A stretch of 64,000 nucleotides of DNA from Micrococcus porci (GTDB lineage: Bacteria; Actinomycetota; Actinomycetes; Actinomycetales; Micrococcaceae): positions 2,542,001-2,606,000 of the forward strand of contig NZ_CP083691.1 of NCBI RefSeq assembly GCF_020097155.1. The letters are read 5' to 3'. Both the position numbers and the translations under genes were made by a program. Position 1 is the stretch's first letter. Each line of letters opens with the position of its first letter. Shown in pieces: positions 11,922 through 19,846 of this stretch. The notes under the pieces are model-generated. The model searched no databases. It was not told where the DNA came from and saw only the letters and a program-made list of their open reading frames with translations.

Positions 11922-13562
11922 TCAGCGCTTGCCCCAGCGGCGCTCCTGCGCCTGAGCCAGCTTGTCCTTCAGGGTGGACGCGGCGGAGCCGGCGGCCTTG
12001 CCCACGGTGCGGGCGGCGGAGCGGACCACCGGGGCGGCCTTCTCCGCGGCGGTGCCGGCGGTGGTCGCCACGGTGCCGGCGGTCTCCGCCACGGCGTCCT
12101 TGACGATCTCCAGACGGGAGCGGTGCTCGTCGTGGGTGCGGGCCTCGTCGCGGGCCGGGGTGCCGGCGACAGGGGCCGCCGGCTCGACGCGGTCGGCGGT
12201 CTCGACGCCCTGGCCGGTGAGGGCCACGGAGTCCTCGGAGGGGCCGGCGTCGGCGGACCGGGTCTCGGCGACCGGGACCACGGCGGTCTCGGTCTCCTCG
12301 ACCGGGACGACGGCCGTCTCGGCGGAGGCGGTGCCGGCGTCGGAGGCCGCACGGTCCTCGGTCTCGGCGGCCTCGGCGGGCAGCTGGTCGGCCGGCTCCA
12401 CGATGGCGTCCTCGCCGCTCAGCGGGGTGGTGCCGTACACCTGGCCCTCCGGCAGGTCCTCGGTCGGGTCCTGGCCGGTGGTGGAGTCCTGGATGTAGGC
12501 CGGGGTGCCGAGGACGGGCTCGGGCATCTCGTGGGTGTGCACCGGGGCCTCGATCACGGCCTCCTCGCCGGTGAGCGGGACGGTGCCGGGCACGGACTCC
12601 GGGTCGGCGGGCTGGGACGCGCCGCGCTCGTGCTCGGCGCCCTGGCCCTCCGCGGCCTTCAGCTCGGCGGCGTCCTGCACGCGGGCGGCCGCGACCTGCT
12701 CCGGGTCCACGGCGCTGGGGACGCCCGGCAGCCCGGTGACGGGGTAGGTGCGGGCCTCGGCGTCGGTCAGGTCGGACCGGCCGGCCGCGGCCTGGGCGCC
12801 CTGGGGGGCGGAGGAGGACTGCACGTCGGCAGTGTCCACGGTGACGGCGTCGCCGCCGGCCACGCCGGGGACCACGGTGTGCTCGGCCGGGGCGGCGTCG
12901 GCCTGGGCGGCCTCGGCCTGGGTCTCGGCCACCTCAACGACGCCGGCGGGGGAGCCCTTGGGCGCGGGCAGGTCGGCGCCGGTGCCGGCGTCGTCCACGG
13001 TCACGCCGGTGCCACCGGCCACGCCCGCGGCGGCCAGGCCGAGGCCCGCTCCGGTCGCAGCCGGGGCCGCGGAGCTGCCGTTGCGGCGCTGCGCGTCGGC
13101 GACGGGCGTCACGTCCTGGCCCGTGGCGTCCTTCGCGACACCCTCGGCCTCGTCCACGCTCACGCCGGAGCCGCCGGTCACGCCGGGCACGGCGGCGTGC
13201 CCGGCCGCGCCCGCCTCAGCGCCGGTCGCGCGACGACGCTCGACGACGTCCTGCTCGCGCTGCTCGGCGGCACGGCGGTCCACCTCGTCCACGTCGAAGG
13301 AGGGCAGGGCGGTGGCGCCGGCGGCGCGCCCATCCGTGCGGTCGGCGGGGGCGTCGCCGGTGGCGGGCACGGTGGACGCGCCCACGGTGCCGCCCCGGGC
13401 GGCGGTGGCCGCGAGCGGCGCCGGCGCGGAGTCGGCGTGGCGACCCGCGGCGGCCGCCTCCTCCTCGCGTCCCCGCTTGGCCCGCAGGCTCGAGACGATC
13501 AGGATGATCACGAGCACCACGATGATGATGCCGATGATCCAGTACAGAGTGCTCTGGGGCAT
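11922..13562 (-). CDS. Membrane-anchored acidic repeat protein, function unknown
   Basis: 546 aa. One N-terminal transmembrane helix (about residues 5-25, IIGIIIVVLVIILIV) is followed by RAKRGREEE and about 430 residues of low-complexity, acidic, Ala/Val/Glu/Thr-rich sequence. Internal repeats are clear: PGVTGGSGVSVDEAEG, AGVAGGTGVTVDDAG and PGVAGGDAVTVDTAD form one family; VPGTVPLTGEEAVIE and VYGTTPLSGEDAIVE a second; ETAVVPVEE and ETAVVPVAE a third. The last 80 residues form an amphipathic Ala/Thr/Lys helix region resembling apolipoprotein/LEA-like sequence and end in RRWGKR. The start is ATG 13562 with GAGGAGG upstream. No enzymatic motif; a surface or envelope-spacer role is a guess. Confidence 0.82.
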   Translation of the reverse strand: MPQSTLYWIIGIIIVVLVIILIVSSLRAKRGREEEAAAAGRHADSAPAPLAATAARGGTVGASTVPATGDAPADRTDGRAAGATALPSFDVDEVDRRAAEQREQDVVERRRATGAEAGAAGHAAVPGVTGGSGVSVDEAEGVAKDATGQDVTPVADAQRRNGSSAAPAATGAGLGLAAAGVAGGTGVTVDDAGTGADLPAPKGSPAGVVEVAETQAEAAQADAAPAEHTVVPGVAGGDAVTVDTADVQSSSAPQGAQAAAGRSDLTDAEARTYPVTGLPGVPSAVDPEQVAAARVQDAAELKAAEGQGAEHERGASQPADPESVPGTVPLTGEEAVIEAPVHTHEMPEPVLGTPAYIQDSTTGQDPTEDLPEGQVYGTTPLSGEDAIVEPADQLPAEAAETEDRAASDAGTASAETAVVPVEETETAVVPVAETRSADAGPSEDSVALTGQGVETADRVEPAAPVAGTPARDEARTHDEHRSRLEIVKDAVAETAGTVATTAGTAAEKAAPVVRSAARTVGKAAGSAASTLKDKLAQAQERRWGKR

Positions 13563-13665
13563 GGTGTCCTCCTCTTTGACGGTCCTGGTGATGAGGATGT
13601 CACACGGCACGTCCCGCGACCACGGACCGCGTGCGTCACGCTCCGCGGTGAGGCACGCGCGTGGA

Positions 13666-13671
13666 TAGCAT
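13666..13671 (+). promoter_or_regulatory. -10 hexamer TAGCAT, leaderless purU promoter
   Basis: TAGCAT is followed by exactly 6 nt (CGACGG) and then ATG 13678. There is no Shine-Dalgarno in between. Confidence 0.65.
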
Positions 13672-13677
13672 CGACGG

Positions 13678-14574
13678 ATGGACTCCACCCCCGCCGCGCC
13701 CAGCGAGGCCTCCGCCCGCCACCGGATCGTGCTCACGCTCTCCTGCCCGGACCGTCCGGGCATCGTCCACGCCGTCACCGGGGCCCTCCTGGAGGCGGAC
13801 GCGAACATCACCGAGTCCCAGCAGTACGACTCCCCCGACACGGGCACCTTCTTCATGCGCGTCGCCGTGGACGCCGCCGCCACCCGCGAGGAGGTGGAGG
13901 CCGCCGTGCGCCCGGTGGCGGACCGCTTCGGCATGCACCTGCAGGTCTGGGACGCGGACACCCCCCTGCGCGCCCTCGTCATGTGCTCCAAGGACGGGCG
14001 CACCCTCAACGACCTGCTGTTCCAGCAGCGCACCGGCTCCCTGCCGGTCCAGATCCCCGTCGTCGTCTCCAACCACCTGGACCTCCAGCCGCTGGCCTCC
14101 TTCTACGGCGTCCCCTTCATCCACGTGCCCCTCTCCACGGACCCGGCCAGCCGCAACTCCAAGGCCGCAGCCGAGGACCGGCTCCGCGAGCTGATCCGCG
14201 AGTACGAGATCGACGTGGTGGTCCTGGCCCGCTACATGCAGATCCTCTCCGACGAGCTCTGCCGCGACCTCGAGGGCATGGCCATCAACATCCACCACTC
14301 GTTCCTGCCCTCCTTCAAGGGTGCGCGGCCCTACCACCAGGCGCATGAGCGCGGCGTGAAGATCATCGGCGCCACCGCCCACTACGTCACCGCGGACCTG
14401 GACGAGGGCCCGATCATCGCGCAGTCCGTCCATCCCGTGACCCACGCCCAGACCGCCGAGGACTTCGTCGAGCGTGGCCGGGACGTAGAGGGCGCCACCC
14501 TCGTGCAGGCCGTGCGCTGGCACGCCGAGCACCGCGTCCTCCTCGACGGGCACCGCACGGTCGTCTTCTCCTGA
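13678..14574 (+). CDS. purU: Formyltetrahydrofolate deformylase
   Basis: Hydrolyses 10-formyl-THF to formate and THF, balancing the one-carbon pool, 298 aa. The N-terminal ACT domain (about residues 14-95) begins LTLSCPDRPGIVHAVTG. The C-terminal formyltransferase-fold domain (about 98-298) carries the catalytic Asn/His in NIHHSFLPSFKGARPYHQA and the Asp in DLDEGPIIAQ. The start is ATG 13678, set by the -10 hexamer 6 nt upstream (leaderless). ACT domains in PurU bind glycine/methionine in other bacteria; the same may hold here given glyA nearby. Confidence 0.95.
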   Translation: MDSTPAAPSEASARHRIVLTLSCPDRPGIVHAVTGALLEADANITESQQYDSPDTGTFFMRVAVDAAATREEVEAAVRPVADRFGMHLQVWDADTPLRALVMCSKDGRTLNDLLFQQRTGSLPVQIPVVVSNHLDLQPLASFYGVPFIHVPLSTDPASRNSKAAAEDRLRELIREYEIDVVVLARYMQILSDELCRDLEGMAINIHHSFLPSFKGARPYHQAHERGVKIIGATAHYVTADLDEGPIIAQSVHPVTHAQTAEDFVERGRDVEGATLVQAVRWHAEHRVLLDGHRTVVFS

Positions 14575-14608
14575 TCCGCGCGGCGTGACGTCCCACGCCG
14601 GCGTACGC

Positions 14609-14650
14609 CGACGCCCCCGCCGCCTTCCTGCGAAGGCGACGGGGGCGTCG
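14609..14650. terminator. Bidirectional hairpin between purU and the gamma-CA-fold gene
   Basis: CGACGCCCCCGCCGCCTT pairs with AAGGCGACGGGGGCGTCG (one mismatch) around a CCTGCG loop. Convergent stops lie at 14574 and 14675. Confidence 0.72.
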
Positions 14651-14674
14651 GGCGTCCGGTCGGGACTGCGGGGT

Positions 14675-15211
14675 TCAGACCCCGGCCTGCTCCGCCTCCT
14701 CGGCGGCGCGATGCGCGGCGGCCAGGTCCAGGTAGGTGCGCGCGTTCACGGTGAGGGAGGCGCGCTCCTCCTCCGTGAGCCCGCGGCGGACCTTGGCGGG
14801 CACGCCCGCCACGAGGGAGCCCGGGGGCACCTGCGTGCCCTCGAGTACCACGGCACCCGCCGCCACGAGGGAACCGGCGCCGATCACGGCGCCGTTCATG
14901 ACCGTGGCGGACATGCCGATGAGGCAGTCGTCCTCGACGGTGGCCCCGTGGACCACGGCCGCGTGCCCCACGGACACCCCGGCGCCGAGCGTGCACGGGA
15001 AGCCCGCGTCCGCATGGAGCACCACGTTGTCCTGCAGGTTGGAGCCCTCGCCGACGCGGATCGCGGCGGAGTCCCCGCGCGCGCTCACGCCGTAGAACGC
15101 CGACGCGCGGGGCCCGAGCTCCACATCCCCGGAGAGGACCGCGGTGCGCGCCACGAAGGCGCTCGGGTCCACCCGGGGCGTGCGCCCGAGGACGGTCACG
15201 AGGTGGCCCAT
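14675..15211 (-). CDS. Gamma-carbonic-anhydrase-fold (left-handed beta-helix) protein
   Basis: 178 aa hexapeptide-repeat protein of the gamma-CA/YrdA/PaaY family. The core runs from SGDVELGPRASAFYGVSARGD through NLQDNVVLHAD, with a candidate metal His. It continues through VGHAAVVHGATVEDDCLIGM with two more His residues at the expected spacing, and ends with VVLEGTQVPPGSLVAGVPAK. Zinc-type ligands appear present, so it may be an active carbonic anhydrase or a CoA-thioesterase-like relative. The start is ATG 15211, 5 nt after the ABC ATPase stop, so it ends the sugar-importer operon, a linkage that is common but not explained. Confidence 0.85.
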   Translation of the reverse strand: MGHLVTVLGRTPRVDPSAFVARTAVLSGDVELGPRASAFYGVSARGDSAAIRVGEGSNLQDNVVLHADAGFPCTLGAGVSVGHAAVVHGATVEDDCLIGMSATVMNGAVIGAGSLVAAGAVVLEGTQVPPGSLVAGVPAKVRRGLTEEERASLTVNARTYLDLAAAHRAAEEAEQAGV

Positions 15212-15216
15212 GCGCG

Positions 15217-16488
15217 TCAGCGCCCCTCGGCGTCCCGGGCCTGCGCTGCCTCGATCTGGCGGCGGCGCGCCTCCGCGGTGCGGCGGGTCAGCTCGGCGCC
15301 GGCCTCCGCGTCGCGGGTGAGGTTCTCGCCGGTCTTCGGGTCGAACAGGTGCACGCGCGTGGTGTCCACCCACAGGCGGGTCGGCACGCCCGGGCGGGCG
15401 GCGGACTCGGCGGAGAGGGTGGTCACGACGACGGGGCGCAGCTCGTCCGCGTCCAGATCCTTGGCCAGGGAGGACAGCAGCTCGGCGACCTCCGGGTCCG
15501 GTTCGAACTCGATGTAGCCGTACTGCTCGTGGCCCAGCCACTCGAGATGGGTCAGGGTCGCGTCGAACTCGGAGCCGTGGGGACGCTTGGCGTCCTCCAC
15601 CAGCTCGGCGTCCTCGAAGAACTCCGGGCGCAGGCCCATGAACACGATGTCCCGGCCCGCCGCCCGCTGGGCCTTCTCCGCGGGGACAGGGATGTCGCCG
15701 ATCGGGGAGGACAGCACGTACTGCCCGCCCTGCTCCTTGACGGTGGCGGGCAGGAAGTTCATCGACGGGGAGCCGATGAACCCGGCCACGAAGAGGTTCA
15801 GCGGCTGCTCGTAGAGCTCGCGCGGGGAGGCGACCTGCTGGAGGACGCCCTTCTTCAGCACGGCCACGCGGTCGCCGAGGGTCATGGCCTCGGTCTGGTC
15901 GTGGGTCACGTACACGGACGTGGTGGCCAGGCGGCGCTGCAGCTGCGAGATCTCGGCGCGCATCTGACCGCGGAGCTTGGCGTCCAGGTTGGACAGCGGC
16001 TCGTCGAACAGGAACGCGTCGGCGTCGCGCACGATGGCGCGGCCCATGGCCACGCGCTGACGCTGACCGCCGGAGAGGTTCGCCGGCTTGCGGTCCAGGT
16101 GGTCCTGCAGCTCGAGCACGCGGGCGGCGTCGCGCACCTTGCGGTCCAGCTCCTCCTCGGACAGCTTACCGTCCTTGGCCAGGCGCAGCGGGAAGGCGAT
16201 GTTCTCGTACACCGACAGGTGCGGGTAGAGGGCGTAGTTCTGGAACACCATCGCGAGGTTGCGGTCCTTGGGGGCCGCCTCGTTCACGCGGCGCCCGTCG
16301 ATCAGCAGGTCGCCGCCGGAGATGTCCTCGAGGCCCACGATCATCCGCAGGAGCGTGGACTTGCCGGAGCCGGAGGGCCCCACGAGGATGACGAACTCGC
16401 CGTCCTCGATGTCCAGGTTCACGTCCGAGATGGCGTGGTAGCCGTCGTCGTAGGTCTTCTCGATGTGGTTCAGGGTGATGGAGGCCAT
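15217..16488 (-). CDS. Carbohydrate ABC importer ATP-binding protein (MsmK/UgpC/SugC family)
   Basis: Cytoplasmic ATPase energising the adjacent sugar-type permeases, 423 aa. Walker A is GPSGSGKST (about residue 38), the signature [14 protein letters not shown] (about 136), Walker [12 protein letters not shown] and the H-loop [11 protein letters not shown]-terminal MalK-like OB/TOBE regulatory region occupies about residues 240-400. The start is ATG 16488 with an AGGACC-type ribosome site. Many Gram-positive importers share a distant ATPase, whereas here it is in the operon. Residues after about 385 are a charged Arg/Glu/Ala-rich tail. Confidence 0.95.
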   Translation of the reverse strand: MASITLNHIEKTYDDGYHAISDVNLDIEDGEFVILVGPSGSGKSTLLRMIVGLEDISGGDLLIDGRRVNEAAPKDRNLAMVFQNYALYPHLSVYENIAFPLRLAKDGKLSEEELDRKVRDAARVLELQDHLDRKPANLSGGQRQRVAMGRAIVRDADAFLFDEPLSNLDAKLRGQMRAEISQLQRRLATTSVYVTHDQTEAMTLGDRVAVLKKGVLQQVASPRELYEQPLNLFVAGFIGSPSMNFLPATVKEQGGQYVLSSPIGDIPVPAEKAQRAAGRDIVFMGLRPEFFEDAELVEDAKRPHGSEFDATLTHLEWLGHEQYGYIEFEPDPEVAELLSSLAKDLDADELRPVVVTTLSAESAARPGVPTRLWVDTTRVHLFDPKTGENLTRDAEAGAELTRRTAEARRRQIEAAQARDAEGR

Positions 16489-16525
16489 CGTTCTCAGGTC
16501 CTTTCAGGGTCCGGGTGCGCGGGCC

Positions 16526-17491
16526 TCAGCCCTTGACCGCGCCGTTGGTCAGGCCGGCCACGATCTGGCGCTGGAAGAGCAGCACCAGGATCACGATCGG
16601 GATGGTCACGACGATCGCCGCCGCCGAGATGGCGCCGGTCGGCGACTCGAACTGCGAGGCGCCCGTGAAGAACGCCAGCGCGGCGGGCACCGTGCGGGCC
16701 GCCTCCGTGGAGGTCAGCGAGATGCCGAACACGAAGTCGTTCCACGCGATGAAGAAGGCGATGATCGCCGTCGTGAAGACGCCGGGGGCGGCCAGCGGGA
16801 CGATCACCTTGCGGAACGCCTGCAGCGGCGTGGCACCGTCCACCTGCGCGGCCTGGTCCAGCTCCCACGGGATCTGCCTGAAGAACGCCGCGAGCGTCCA
16901 GATGGAGATCGGCAGGGTCAGGGACAGGTAGGGGATGATCAGACCGAGCCAGGTGTCGTACAGGCCCAGGGTGCGCCACACGTTGAACAGCGGGGTCACC
17001 AGGGAGATCACCGGGAACATCGAGACCATGAGGGACACGGTCAGGACGATCCGCTTGCCCGGGAAGTCCAGGCGCGCGATCGCGTACGCGCAGAGGGTGG
17101 CCAGCACGACGGCGATCAGCGTGGCGATCACCGTGATGCCGATCGAGTTGCGCAGCGCGGTGAGGAACAGCTCGCGGGAGCCGCCCACGAAGATCTCCTC
17201 GTAGTTCACCGTGGACCACTGCGTGGGGAGCAGCTTCCCGTTCGAGAGGTCCGCGGGCGTCTTGAACGACGTCGCGAAGATCGAGAACAGCGGGAACAGG
17301 CACCACACGCCGATCAGGACGGCGAGCAGCCACCAGATCCAGGAGCTGGAGCCCTTCCGGGTCCGGCGCGTGGTGGTGGGGGCGACGCCGCGGTCCCCCA
17401 CGGCCGTGCCGGCCTCGGTGCGCTCGGCGGCGCCGTCCGGACGGGTGGTCACGGGCTCCTGCGGAGCCGGGATGGGGTTGCCGGTGCTCAC
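16526..17491 (-). CDS. Carbohydrate ABC importer permease, MalG/SugB-like
   Basis: 321 aa inner-membrane permease. An N-terminal extension of about 50 residues, rich in Pro/Arg/Thr, precedes the first helix (WIWWLLAVLIGVWCLFPLF). There are six helices in total, with the EAA-loop that contacts the ATPase at QAAQVDGATPLQAFRKVIVP. The start is GTG 17491, with a perfect AGGAGG 6-7 nt upstream, and overlaps the preceding permease stop by 4 bp (GTGA), so the two subunits are translationally coupled. Confidence 0.93.
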   Translation of the reverse strand: MSTGNPIPAPQEPVTTRPDGAAERTEAGTAVGDRGVAPTTTRRTRKGSSSWIWWLLAVLIGVWCLFPLFSIFATSFKTPADLSNGKLLPTQWSTVNYEEIFVGGSRELFLTALRNSIGITVIATLIAVVLATLCAYAIARLDFPGKRIVLTVSLMVSMFPVISLVTPLFNVWRTLGLYDTWLGLIIPYLSLTLPISIWTLAAFFRQIPWELDQAAQVDGATPLQAFRKVIVPLAAPGVFTTAIIAFFIAWNDFVFGISLTSTEAARTVPAALAFFTGASQFESPTGAISAAAIVVTIPIVILVLLFQRQIVAGLTNGAVKG

Positions 17492-18459
17492 TTGGAACCT
17501 CCTCGGTCGGCCAGGTCCACCTTGAAGACCTTCACGGCGGTGAACGCCATCAGCGCCACGCACAGGAACAGGATCACGGAGATCGCGGAGCCCATGCCGA
17601 TCTCCAGGCGGCCGATGGACGTGCGGTAGGCCAGCAGCGAGAGGACCTCGGTGCCGTAGGCGCCGTTGGTCATGATGTAGATGGAGTCGAAGATGCGGAA
17701 CGCGTCCATCGCGCGGAACAGGACGGCCACCATGATCGAGGCCTTCATGTTCGGCAGGATGACCAGCTTCATCCGCTGCCACCACGAGGCGCCGTCGACG
17801 GCGGCGGCCTCCGTGAGGTCACCCGGCACCTGGGCCAGACCGGCCAGCAGGAGCAGGGAGATGAACGGGGTGGTCTTCCAGATCTCCGAGAGCATGATCA
17901 CGGAGAGGGCGGTGCCGCTCTGCGCGAACCAGTTCAGGTCCGAGGTGATGCCGGGGACCCAGTCGAACCAGTTGTTCACGAAGCCCGAGTCGATCGAGAA
18001 CATGTAGAACCACGCGAACGCGGAGACCACGGTGATGATGCCGTACGGCACCAGGATGATCGTGCGGATCAGGCCGCGGGTCTGCTTGATGGCGTGGTGC
18101 ATGGCCAGCGCCAGGAGGAAGCCCAGCACGAGCTCCACCAGCACCGTGACCAGGGTGATCAGCACCGTGACGCCCAGGTCCTTCCAGAACACCGGGTCGG
18201 AGAGGATCACCCCGTAGTTGCCCAGGCCGACGAACTCGCGGTCCTGCGGCGCCGTGAGGCGGTACTTGAACAGGGAGTCGTAGAACGCCTGCACCGTGGG
18301 GTACAGGACCACGAACAGCATGATGAAGAACGCCGGGCCGGCCAGCAGCCAGCCGAGGCGGGCCTCGGACTTGGCGCGGGCGGACTTCACCCGGCGGGGG
18401 CGGCGGCCCTCGGCGGCGCGCGGGGTAGATGCGGCGGGTGCGGTGTCGACGTGGCTCAC
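17488..18459 (-). CDS. Carbohydrate ABC importer permease, MalF/SugA-like
   Basis: 323 aa inner-membrane permease. A basic N-terminus (about 30 residues, RRPRRVKSARAKSEAR) precedes the first of six helices. The EAA-loop is EAAAVDGASWWQRMKLVILP. The start is GTG 18459, after GAGGGGAG, overlapping the substrate-binding-protein stop by 4 bp (GTGA). With the MalG-like partner it forms the heterodimeric channel. Confidence 0.93.
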   Translation of the reverse strand: MSHVDTAPAASTPRAAEGRRPRRVKSARAKSEARLGWLLAGPAFFIMLFVVLYPTVQAFYDSLFKYRLTAPQDREFVGLGNYGVILSDPVFWKDLGVTVLITLVTVLVELVLGFLLALAMHHAIKQTRGLIRTIILVPYGIITVVSAFAWFYMFSIDSGFVNNWFDWVPGITSDLNWFAQSGTALSVIMLSEIWKTTPFISLLLLAGLAQVPGDLTEAAAVDGASWWQRMKLVILPNMKASIMVAVLFRAMDAFRIFDSIYIMTNGAYGTEVLSLLAYRTSIGRLEIGMGSAISVILFLCVALMAFTAVKVFKVDLADRGGSK

Positions 18460-19760
18460 AGCAGACGCTCCCCTCTCAGGACTTCCTGGATGAAGTCGTC
18501 GGTCTCGGCCGGGGTGGACTCGGAGACGCCCGACGGCGGCGCGTAGCGCTGCTGGATCGCGGTGGAGACCTCGTTGTAGTACGGGGTCTGCGGACGCGGG
18601 GCGCCGAGCTCGAGGGACTCCCGGATGGTGTCCGCCATGGGGAACTTCTCGGCGACCTCGGGGGCGTCGTAGGCCGCCGGGTCAGCGGGCGGGTTGCCGT
18701 TCTCGACGAAGTACTGGCTCTGGTGCTCGGTGGTGGTGATGCAGGAGATCGCGTCCCAGGCGAGGTCCTGGTGTTCGGACTTCGCGCCCACGCCCAGGTT
18801 GATGCCGCCCACGGGCGGCGCGGCGTCCTTGTCCTCGACGGTGCGGGGATAGACGGCCCAGCCGATGTCCTCGGGCAGGTCCTTCGGCAGCGAACCCTCC
18901 TCCACGGAGCCGAGGGTGGCCGGCCAGACGAACGGCCAGTTGACCATGAACGAGCCGTTCTTGCCCTGGAAGAGCAGCATGGAGGCGTTCTCGTCCTGGG
19001 TCGGCAGGCCGGCGCTGCCGAGGCCCTCCTTGCCGATCGTGGAGATGATCCGCGCGGCCGTGCGGCCGGCCTCGGAGTCGAGGTTCGTGGTGACCTGGTC
19101 CGTGGGCGCCTCGGCGTTGGGGATGATCTGCTCCCCGCCGCCCTCGATGAGCGCGTTGAGCCACACGGTCATGGACTCGGCACGGGCGCCCTGGACGCCC
19201 AGGTCCTTGTCCTGGCTGCGGGCGACCTCGATCAGCTGGTCCCACGTGACGGGCTTGGACATGTCCAGCCCCGCGGCCTCGGCGACCGACTTGCGGTACC
19301 AGAGCAGCTGCGTGTTGGCCCAGAACGGGACCGTGACGAGCTCGTCCTTCCAGCTGGCGGCCGCGAGGGCGCCCTCCAGGGCGTTGTCCTTCGCGTAGGC
19401 CTGCATCTCCTCCGGCACGGGGGCCAGGAAGCCGGGCTCGGCGAGCTCGGGGACGAACGGCGGGTCGAGGGACATGATGTCCATCGACGTGTCGCCCGCG
19501 GCGAGGCGGCGGGTCAGCTGCTCGCGCTGGGAGGCGGCGTCCGTCGGGAGCATGGACGTCTCGATTCGGTACCGGCCGTTCGCGGCGTCGGTGCACTGGG
19601 CGGCGATCTTCGCCTGCCCGCCGTCGTCGGGGTTGGTGTACCAGGTCAGGGTGGGCGTCTGCTCGGCCGGGGCACACCCGGCCAGGATGAGCGCGCCCGC
19701 AGCGACGGCGCCAGCCAGCGTGGCCCGGCGCCGTTGACGTGCCCGCGTGTCGTGTCTCAC
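18456..19760 (-). CDS. Extracellular solute-binding lipoprotein of a sugar ABC importer
   Basis: 434 aa. The signal peptide has an Arg-rich N-region (RARQRRR), a hydrophobic core and the lipobox LILAGC, so the mature protein would be lipid-anchored at Cys about 29. The mature part shows the family-1 sugar-binding-protein pattern (LTWYTNPDDGG, then a repeated alpha/beta fold). The MalF/MalG-type partners and gene order resemble the mycobacterial LpqY-SugABC trehalose system, but the ligand cannot be read from sequence. The start is GTG 19760, with GAGG about 9 nt upstream. It is the first gene of a five-gene unit ending in the gamma-CA-fold gene. Confidence 0.92.
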   Translation of the reverse strand: MRHDTRARQRRRATLAGAVAAGALILAGCAPAEQTPTLTWYTNPDDGGQAKIAAQCTDAANGRYRIETSMLPTDAASQREQLTRRLAAGDTSMDIMSLDPPFVPELAEPGFLAPVPEEMQAYAKDNALEGALAAASWKDELVTVPFWANTQLLWYRKSVAEAAGLDMSKPVTWDQLIEVARSQDKDLGVQGARAESMTVWLNALIEGGGEQIIPNAEAPTDQVTTNLDSEAGRTAARIISTIGKEGLGSAGLPTQDENASMLLFQGKNGSFMVNWPFVWPATLGSVEEGSLPKDLPEDIGWAVYPRTVEDKDAAPPVGGINLGVGAKSEHQDLAWDAISCITTTEHQSQYFVENGNPPADPAAYDAPEVAEKFPMADTIRESLELGAPRPQTPYYNEVSTAIQQRYAPPSGVSESTPAETDDFIQEVLRGERLL

Positions 19761-19846
19761 AAGTGGAACCTCATTCGATGCGAGTCGGATGTGACGGCCA
19801 TCATCACCCATCGGAGCGATTCCTGCACGTTTCGCGGGCCCCTTTC

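Noticed and set aside
19761..19846. LacI-type operator upstream of the sugar-binding lipoprotein (GCGAAACGTGC)
   Set aside because: Only a half-site-like match is visible with no palindromic partner, so I do not list it as a feature.
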